Below are positions 5,863 through 9,579 of a stretch of 9,579 nucleotides of DNA, one piece after another (positions within the stretch are counted from its first letter, which is position 1; each line of letters begins with the position of its first letter). The DNA comes from a bacterium. Its GTDB lineage: Bacteria; Patescibacteriota; Minisyncoccia; Phycocordibacterales; Phycocordibacteraceae. Under the pieces are notes generated by a model. It saw nothing but the letters and a program-made list of their open reading frames with translations. It made no database searches and was not told where the DNA came from. The translations under genes were made by a program, and so were the position numbers. The stretch spans positions 1 through 9,579 of the forward strand of contig JAKAJJ010000021.1 of assembly GCA_021813835.1 (NCBI GenBank). The letters are read 5' to 3'.

Positions 5863-6978
5863 CTATTTCTTGCCGGAGAACGAGAGCGTCATCCGCTGGT
5901 CTTTCGGTTCGAAGAGCGTGATGACGAACGGATACGTCTTTCCGAGCTCGAGGGTTTCGCGCAACTCCGCGGGCGTCGGGAATTCGGAGACGTGCACGAG
6001 GCCGGCGACGCCTTCCTCGACGGACGCGAGCGCGCCGTGCTTGTTGTACTTGATGATGACGCCCGGCACCTCCATTCCTTTCTTGTAGCGCTCGGCGGCG
6101 GTATGCCACGGATTTTCCTTGAGCGCTTTGATGGAGAGGGAAATTTTCCCGTCCTTGATCTCGATCACTTTCACGCGCACCGCGTCGCCGACGGCGAAAA
6201 GGGCGCGCGGGTCCTCGACGAGGCCCCAGTCGAGCTCGCTGATGTGCACGAGACCCTCGAGCCCCGGCTCGAGCTTCACGAAGACGCCGAAATCGACGAC
6301 ACCCGTTACTTCTCCGGAGACGACGTCGCCCACCTGGTACTTGTCGATGAGCGAGGCCTTCTCTTCCGCCTCGTTCCCCGTGCGTTCCGAGAAAATGAGC
6401 TTCCCCTCCTTCGGATCTGCGGTGATGATGCGGATCGTGAGCGGATGCCCGACGAGCCGCATCAGCTCGCCGAGGATTTTATCCTTATCGCCCTCCGGCA
6501 CGCGCGGATAGTGCTCTTTCGAGAGCTGGGACGCCGGAAGGAATCCCTGGATGCCCTGCCAGGAGAGGATGAGGCCGCCCTTGTTCGCCTCTTCGACGGC
6601 GAGGGTGTAGGACGTCTGCGCGGCGATGGCCTGTTCTGCCTCGCTCCAGATGGCGGCCTGGCGCGCCTCCTTGAGCGAGAGCTCGATATAGCCCTCGCGC
6701 CCGGCGGGGTCGATGACTTTCGCGCTGATGGCGTCGCCGACGTTCGCTTTGCGCAGGACATCCGCGGCGTTCAGGTACTCGCGGCCGTAAATGAGCCCGG
6801 TGCCGAACGGGGCGAGGTCCACGTACACGCGTCCGCGCCCCATCGCGATGATGCTGCCTTCCACGAGGTCGCCGGAGGAGGGCGGCGTCGGGATAGCGTC
6901 AATGAGGACCGCCATCGGGTGGCCTTCGGGGAGATTGATGAGCGCCGCCGGCGCGGCGTCCTTTTTCTCTTTCGACAT
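5863..6978 (-). CDS. rpsA: 30S ribosomal protein S1 (four S1 domains)
   Basis: RNA-binding ribosomal protein that helps load mRNA on the 30S subunit. The 371-aa product contains four OB-fold S1 repeats at about 34-103, 115-200, 215-286 and 298-370. Repeat 3 is the most canonical (GDVVSGEVTGVVDFGVFVKL, then GLEGLVHISEL and GKISLSIKAL). Repeat 4 has GLVHVSEF and ends MTLSFSGKK. Repeats 1 and 2 are divergent, as expected for ribosome-binding S1 domains. E. coli S1 has six repeats; four is usual in many other phyla. No Shine-Dalgarno precedes the ATG. A leader of about 83 nt with an inverted repeat follows an extended -10 promoter. In a phylum with few Shine-Dalgarno sites, S1 or leaderless initiation may matter more. 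S1-domain proteins other than S1 are possible but less likely. Confidence 0.93.
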   Translation of the reverse strand: MSKEKKDAAPAALINLPEGHPMAVLIDAIPTPPSSGDLVEGSIIAMGRGRVYVDLAPFGTGLIYGREYLNAADVLRKANVGDAISAKVIDPAGREGYIELSLKEARQAAIWSEAEQAIAAQTSYTLAVEEANKGGLILSWQGIQGFLPASQLSKEHYPRVPEGDKDKILGELMRLVGHPLTIRIITADPKEGKLIFSERTGNEAEEKASLIDKYQVGDVVSGEVTGVVDFGVFVKLEPGLEGLVHISELDWGLVEDPRALFAVGDAVRVKVIEIKDGKISLSIKALKENPWHTAAERYKKGMEVPGVIIKYNKHGALASVEEGVAGLVHVSEFPTPAELRETLELGKTYPFVITLFEPKDQRMTLSFSGKK

Positions 6979-6996
6979 TCTTTATAAGCGGTGCGG

Positions 6997-7021
6997 AGGT
7001 TCGGAACCGGTACATGAACCT
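6997..7021. repeat. inverted repeat in the rpsA leader
   Basis: AGGTTC (6997-7002) and GAACCT (7016-7021) form 6-bp arms, and a second, nested pairing GGTTC/GAACC at 6998-7008 competes with it. It lies in the 5' leader of the S1 mRNA, about 20 nt before the start codon. It could fold as alternative hairpins or act as a DNA operator. Confidence 0.35.
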
Positions 7022-7067
7022 TTCGGCGCAAGGGTTAGCCGTTTCCTGCTTCGCACGCAACGGGGGA

Positions 7068-7096
7068 ACTATAGCAAATGATCGCAAAAAGGTGAA
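7068..7096 (-). promoter_or_regulatory. putative extended -10 promoter of rpsA
   Basis: Minus-strand TATAGT (7068-7073, 5/6) is preceded by TGC and lies 17 nt from TTCACC (7091-7096, 4/6). This is the best-formed extended promoter in the window. The predicted start near 7061 gives a leader of about 83 nt, the longest here. Confidence 0.6.
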
Positions 7097-7100
7097 GGGG

Positions 7101-7122
7101 CGCCCGCGCTTCCGCGCGGGCG
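7101..7122. repeat. 9-bp GC hairpin in divergent rpsA/MBL intergenic region
   Basis: CGCCCGCGC (7101-7109) and GCGCGGGCG (7114-7122) are perfectly complementary around a TTCC loop. No T-run follows on either strand (GATTTCG on plus, CCCCTT on minus). It lies between the two divergent promoters, where no gene ends, so a terminator role is not expected; an insulator or remnant is possible. Confidence 0.5.
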
Positions 7123-7129
7123 GATTTCG

Positions 7130-7138
7130 TGCTAAAAT
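7130..7138 (+). promoter_or_regulatory. putative extended -10 promoter of the MBL gene
   Basis: TAAAAT (7133-7138, 5/6) is preceded by TGC. No -35 is recognisable, because that position falls in the GC hairpin. The predicted start at about 7145 leaves a leader of about 5 nt before ATG 7150. Confidence 0.5.
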
Positions 7139-7149
7139 AGAACTACTTT

Positions 7150-7791
7150 ATGGTGATTACCCACCACGGCGGGCAGTGCTTCAAGGTGACCCTCGGCGAC
7201 CTCACGCTCGTCTTCGACCCTATCGCAAAAGGCGCGACCCTGCCGAGCGTCCGCTTCGGCGCGGACATCGCGCTCGTGTCGCGCAATCACCCGGATATGA
7301 ACGGAATCGAGGAGGTCGCCTATGGCGGCAAGGCGCCGTTTCCCGTCACGGGGCCGGGCGAATACGAGCGCCGCGGCGTCGCCATCCAGGGATTCCTCTC
7401 GAGGAGCGCGTACGGCCTCGCGAAGGGCGAGACGGAAGCGCCGAACGCCATTTACGCGGTCGAACTCGAAGATATGACGCTCGTGCACCTCGGCGCTCTC
7501 GCCGACAAGGAGCTCCCCGCCGCCGCGCGCGAGGGAATCGACGAGGTCGACGTTCTTTTCGTGCCCGTCGGCGGCACGGGCGTCCTCACGAGCGCCGCCG
7601 CGCACGAGATCGCGGTTTCGCTCGAGCCGAAAATAATCGTCCCGATGCACTGGAGCGGAATCGGAGAACCGAAGGCGCTCGAGGCCTTCCTCAAGGAAGC
7701 GGGCAACGGCAGCGAAAAGACGGATAAGCTCACCCTGAAGAAGAAGGACCTCCTCGGCCGCGACGGGAGTATAGTAGTGATTACGCCGTAA
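7150..7791 (+). CDS. MBL-fold (UlaG-like) protein with degraded metal motif
   Basis: The 213-aa protein has the metallo-beta-lactamase fold of the UlaG-like group: VITHHGGQCFKV (2-13) then LTLVFDP (18-24), and GPGEYERRGVAIQG (68-81). VHLGAL (112-117), DEVDVLFVPVGG (131-142) and the late KIIVPMHWSG (161-170) follow. The hallmark HxHxDH is RNHPDM (45-50), so only the middle His and the Asp remain. H113 and H167 are kept. Metal binding may therefore be incomplete or altered, and hydrolase activity should not be assumed. Substrate is unknown. The GC and codon use match the neighbours. The next gene starts 5 nt after the stop, so the two are probably co-transcribed. Confidence 0.88.
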   Translation: MVITHHGGQCFKVTLGDLTLVFDPIAKGATLPSVRFGADIALVSRNHPDMNGIEEVAYGGKAPFPVTGPGEYERRGVAIQGFLSRSAYGLAKGETEAPNAIYAVELEDMTLVHLGALADKELPAAAREGIDEVDVLFVPVGGTGVLTSAAAHEIAVSLEPKIIVPMHWSGIGEPKALEAFLKEAGNGSEKTDKLTLKKKDLLGRDGSIVVITP

Positions 7792-7796
7792 CGCCT

Positions 7797-8138
7797 ATGC
7801 GAACCCTCGCCGACCACATCGAGCGCATAAAAGGAAAGCCGCACCACGTGCGCAGGCGGGCCGCGTTCGGCGCCGCCGCGCTCGGCACGGCGCTCGTGGC
7901 GTTCGCATGGCTCGCGGCATCGTTCTCGACGGGCGCGTTCGCTCTCCACGCGACGTCGTTTGCGGAGAGTACGGGGCAGGAAGGCGCGCGCGCGCCGGCA
8001 GGCGCGGCGGAAAATCTCGCGGGCGCCGCCGCCGCGCTCCCCTCGGATGCGCGTGCTCCGGCGCGCATCGAGATCATCGACGCAGCCACGTCATCCGGTC
8101 CCGCGGCGAGCGCGCCGCAGACGGTCATTCCGTTTTAA
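7797..8138 (+). CDS. small single-TM protein, function unknown
   Basis: The 113-aa protein has a basic N-terminus (HIERIKGKPHHVRRRAAFG, 7-25), then one hydrophobic helix at about 22-44. The rest is an Ala/Pro/Ser-rich low-complexity region of about 70 residues ending TVIPF. By the positive-inside rule the short basic N-terminus is cytoplasmic and the tail is outside. No catalytic motif or lipobox is seen. It lies 5 nt after the MBL gene and 29 nt before gyrA, in a three-gene run. From memory, similar one-TM proteins accompany this MBL-gyrA arrangement in Parcubacteria, but the role is unknown. Confidence 0.75.
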   Translation: MRTLADHIERIKGKPHHVRRRAAFGAAALGTALVAFAWLAASFSTGAFALHATSFAESTGQEGARAPAGAAENLAGAAAALPSDARAPARIEIIDAATSSGPAASAPQTVIPF

Positions 8139-8167
8139 GTATGGGCGGCGACGACTAATTTTTGCGT

Positions 8168-9579
8168 ATGGCGGATCCGGAGAAAAAGAGCGGCGCGAGC
8201 GCCGCCGCGGAAAGGGTAGTCGAACAGCCGATCGTGAGCGAGATGCGCACGTCGTATCTCGACTACGCGATGTCGGTCATCACGGCGCGGGCGCTCCCGG
8301 ACGTGCGCGACGGCCTGAAGCCGGTGCACCGCCGCATCCTCTACGCGATGCGCGAAGCGGGGCTCGGCCCCACCGCGAAATTCCGGAAGAGCGCGACGGT
8401 CGTGGGCGACGTGCTCGGCAAGTACCATCCGCACGGCGACACGGCGGTGTACGATTCGATGACGAAGATGGCGCAGGACTTTTCGTACCGCTACCCGCTC
8501 GTCCTCGGACAGGGCAACTTCGGCTCCATCGACGGCGATTCGCCGGCCGCGTACCGCTACACGGAAGCGAAAATGTCGCACATCGGCGAGGAGCTCCTCC
8601 GCGACATCGAGAAGGAAACGGTGGGCTGGACGGCGAACTTCGACGCGACGCGCGAGGAGCCGACGGTCATTCCCTCAGCGCTCCCGAACCTTCTTTTGAA
8701 CGGGACGCTCGGCATCGCGGTCGGTATGGCGACGAACATGCCGCCGCACAACCTGCGCGAAACCGTCGCCGCCGCCGTTCACCTCATCGACCACCCGGAT
8801 GCGACGACCGACGACCTGCTCGGCTTCATCCGGGGCCCCGACTTTCCTTTGGGCGGCATCGCCTTCAACCAGGCGGACCTCAAGCACGCGTACGGCACGG
8901 GTAAAGGGCCGGTCGTCGTGCGCGGCGAAGCGGAGATCGTGGACGAGGGCTCGAAGGAAACGCGCATCGTCATCACCTCCCTCCCGTACCGCGTGAACAA
9001 GAGCGAGCTCATCGCGCGCATCGCCGAGCTCGTCGGGGAGAAGAAAATCGACGGCATCCGGGACCTGCGCGACGAATCCGCCTCCGACATCCGCATCGTC
9101 GCGGAACTCAAAGGCACCGCGCATCCGCAAGCGGTCCTGAACGCTCTCTACAAGCACACCGAGCTCGAGAGCACTTTCCACTACAATATGCTCGCCCTCG
9201 TGGAGGGCGTGCCGGAGATGCTTTCCCTGCCGGCGATGCTCCAGCACTTCGTCGAGCACCGCCGCGTCGTCGTGAAGCGCCGCACCGAGTTCGATCTGCG
9301 CAGGGCGGAGGAACGCGAGCACATCCTCCTCGGGCTCTCGAAGGCGCTCGACCACATCGACGAGGTCATCGCCGTCATCAGGAAAGCGCCGGACGTGCCC
9401 GCGGCCGACCTCGCCCTCCGGAAGAAGTTCGGCTTTACCGAGCGCCAGACCGCCGCCATCCTCGCGATGCGGCTGCAAACGCTCGCCGGCCTCGAGCGCA
9501 AGAAGATCGAGGACGAGCTCGCGGAAGTTCAGGCGCTCATCACAAAGCTGAAAGACATCCTTTCCACCCCGAAGAAAAT
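8168..9579 (+). CDS. gyrA: DNA gyrase subunit A (3' end cut by window)
   Basis: Breakage-reunion subunit of DNA gyrase, which introduces negative supercoils with GyrB. From ATG 8168, 470 codons are visible with the frame open at the edge. After a low-complexity Ala-rich start (1-17), the winged-helix core carries SYLDYAMSVITARALPDVRDGLKPVHRRILYAM (29-61). It continues with GDVLGKYHPHGDTAVYDSM (80-98), LGQGNFGSIDGD (113-124) and AAYRYTEAKM (127-136), with catalytic Tyr131. In the quinolone-determining region Thr92 is at the E. coli Ser83 position and Asp96 at Asp87. The tower follows, and the visible part ends in the coiled coil. The C-terminal pinwheel, which separates GyrA from ParC, is outside the window, so ParC is not strictly excluded. 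No Shine-Dalgarno is present. Confidence 0.93.
   Translation, partial: MADPEKKSGASAAAERVVEQPIVSEMRTSYLDYAMSVITARALPDVRDGLKPVHRRILYAMREAGLGPTAKFRKSATVVGDVLGKYHPHGDTAVYDSMTKMAQDFSYRYPLVLGQGNFGSIDGDSPAAYRYTEAKMSHIGEELLRDIEKETVGWTANFDATREEPTVIPSALPNLLLNGTLGIAVGMATNMPPHNLRETVAAAVHLIDHPDATTDDLLGFIRGPDFPLGGIAFNQADLKHAYGTGKGPVVVRGEAEIVDEGSKETRIVITSLPYRVNKSELIARIAELVGEKKIDGIRDLRDESASDIRIVAELKGTAHPQAVLNALYKHTELESTFHYNMLALVEGVPEMLSLPAMLQHFVEHRRVVVKRRTEFDLRRAEEREHILLGLSKALDHIDEVIAVIRKAPDVPAADLALRKKFGFTERQTAAILAMRLQTLAGLERKKIEDELAEVQALITKLKDILSTPKK

Noticed and set aside
5992..6987. 331-aa plus-strand frame opposite the S1 gene
   Set aside because: Antisense of a clear four-domain S1 protein; composition is typical of a GC-rich shadow.
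6899..7087. 62-aa minus-strand ORF spanning the rpsA leader and start
   Set aside because: It begins upstream of the predicted transcription start and overlaps the real S1 start in another frame; no support.
7101..7122. GC hairpin considered as an intrinsic terminator
   Set aside because: No T-run on either strand, and it lies between divergent genes where no transcript ends.
8141..8158. Five-codon mini-ORF (MGGDD) directly before gyrA
   Set aside because: Too short to support as a gene or leader peptide; no Shine-Dalgarno and no attenuator-like hairpin follow it.

Overview
The window looks like a chromosomal core-gene region of a GC-rich Patescibacteria (Candidate Phyla Radiation) bacterium, most likely Parcubacteria-like. 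This rests on remembered family features, not on a search. The YbeY is short and compact, and a divergent HisRS-like protein is linked to signal peptidase I. The S1 protein has four domains, and a small membrane protein sits between an MBL-fold protein and GyrA. Ribosome binding sites are almost absent. Coding GC is roughly 60-75% by eye. No mobile element, CRISPR array, tRNA or rRNA was seen.

Layout. (1) 1-2946, minus strand: rpsU, ybeY, ftsA, ftsZ in transcription order, a translation and cell-division cluster. rpsU abuts ybeY (TGA directly followed by ATG). ybeY runs out of frame 77 nt into ftsA. ftsZ has its own extended -10 promoter and runs off the left edge. (2) 2992-3407, minus: a self-contained unit encoding one unrecognised 101-aa protein, with a consensus -35, a strong Shine-Dalgarno and an intrinsic terminator. 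Its GC is about 51%, far below its neighbours. (3) 3404-5127, minus: lepB (signal peptidase I) and a HisRS-like protein lacking catalytic motifs, overlapping by ATGA. (4) 5203-5799, plus: pth, divergent from lepB. (5) 5812-5851: a 40-bp perfect palindrome between the convergent pth and S1 genes, probably a shared terminator. (6) 5863-6978, minus: ribosomal protein S1 with a leader of about 83 nt. (7) 7150-9579, plus: an MBL-fold (UlaG-like) protein with a degraded metal motif, a small one-TM protein, and gyrA, which runs off the right edge.

The genes are mostly information processing (S21, YbeY, Pth, S1, GyrA), division (FtsA, FtsZ) and secretion (LepB). Two regulatory themes stand out. Five of the seven promoters I can propose are extended -10 type (TGn before the -10) with weak -35 boxes. 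Four promoters sit so close to the start codon that the mRNAs should be leaderless or nearly so. The odd 101-aa unit has the opposite architecture, which makes it the best candidate for something new or recently acquired.
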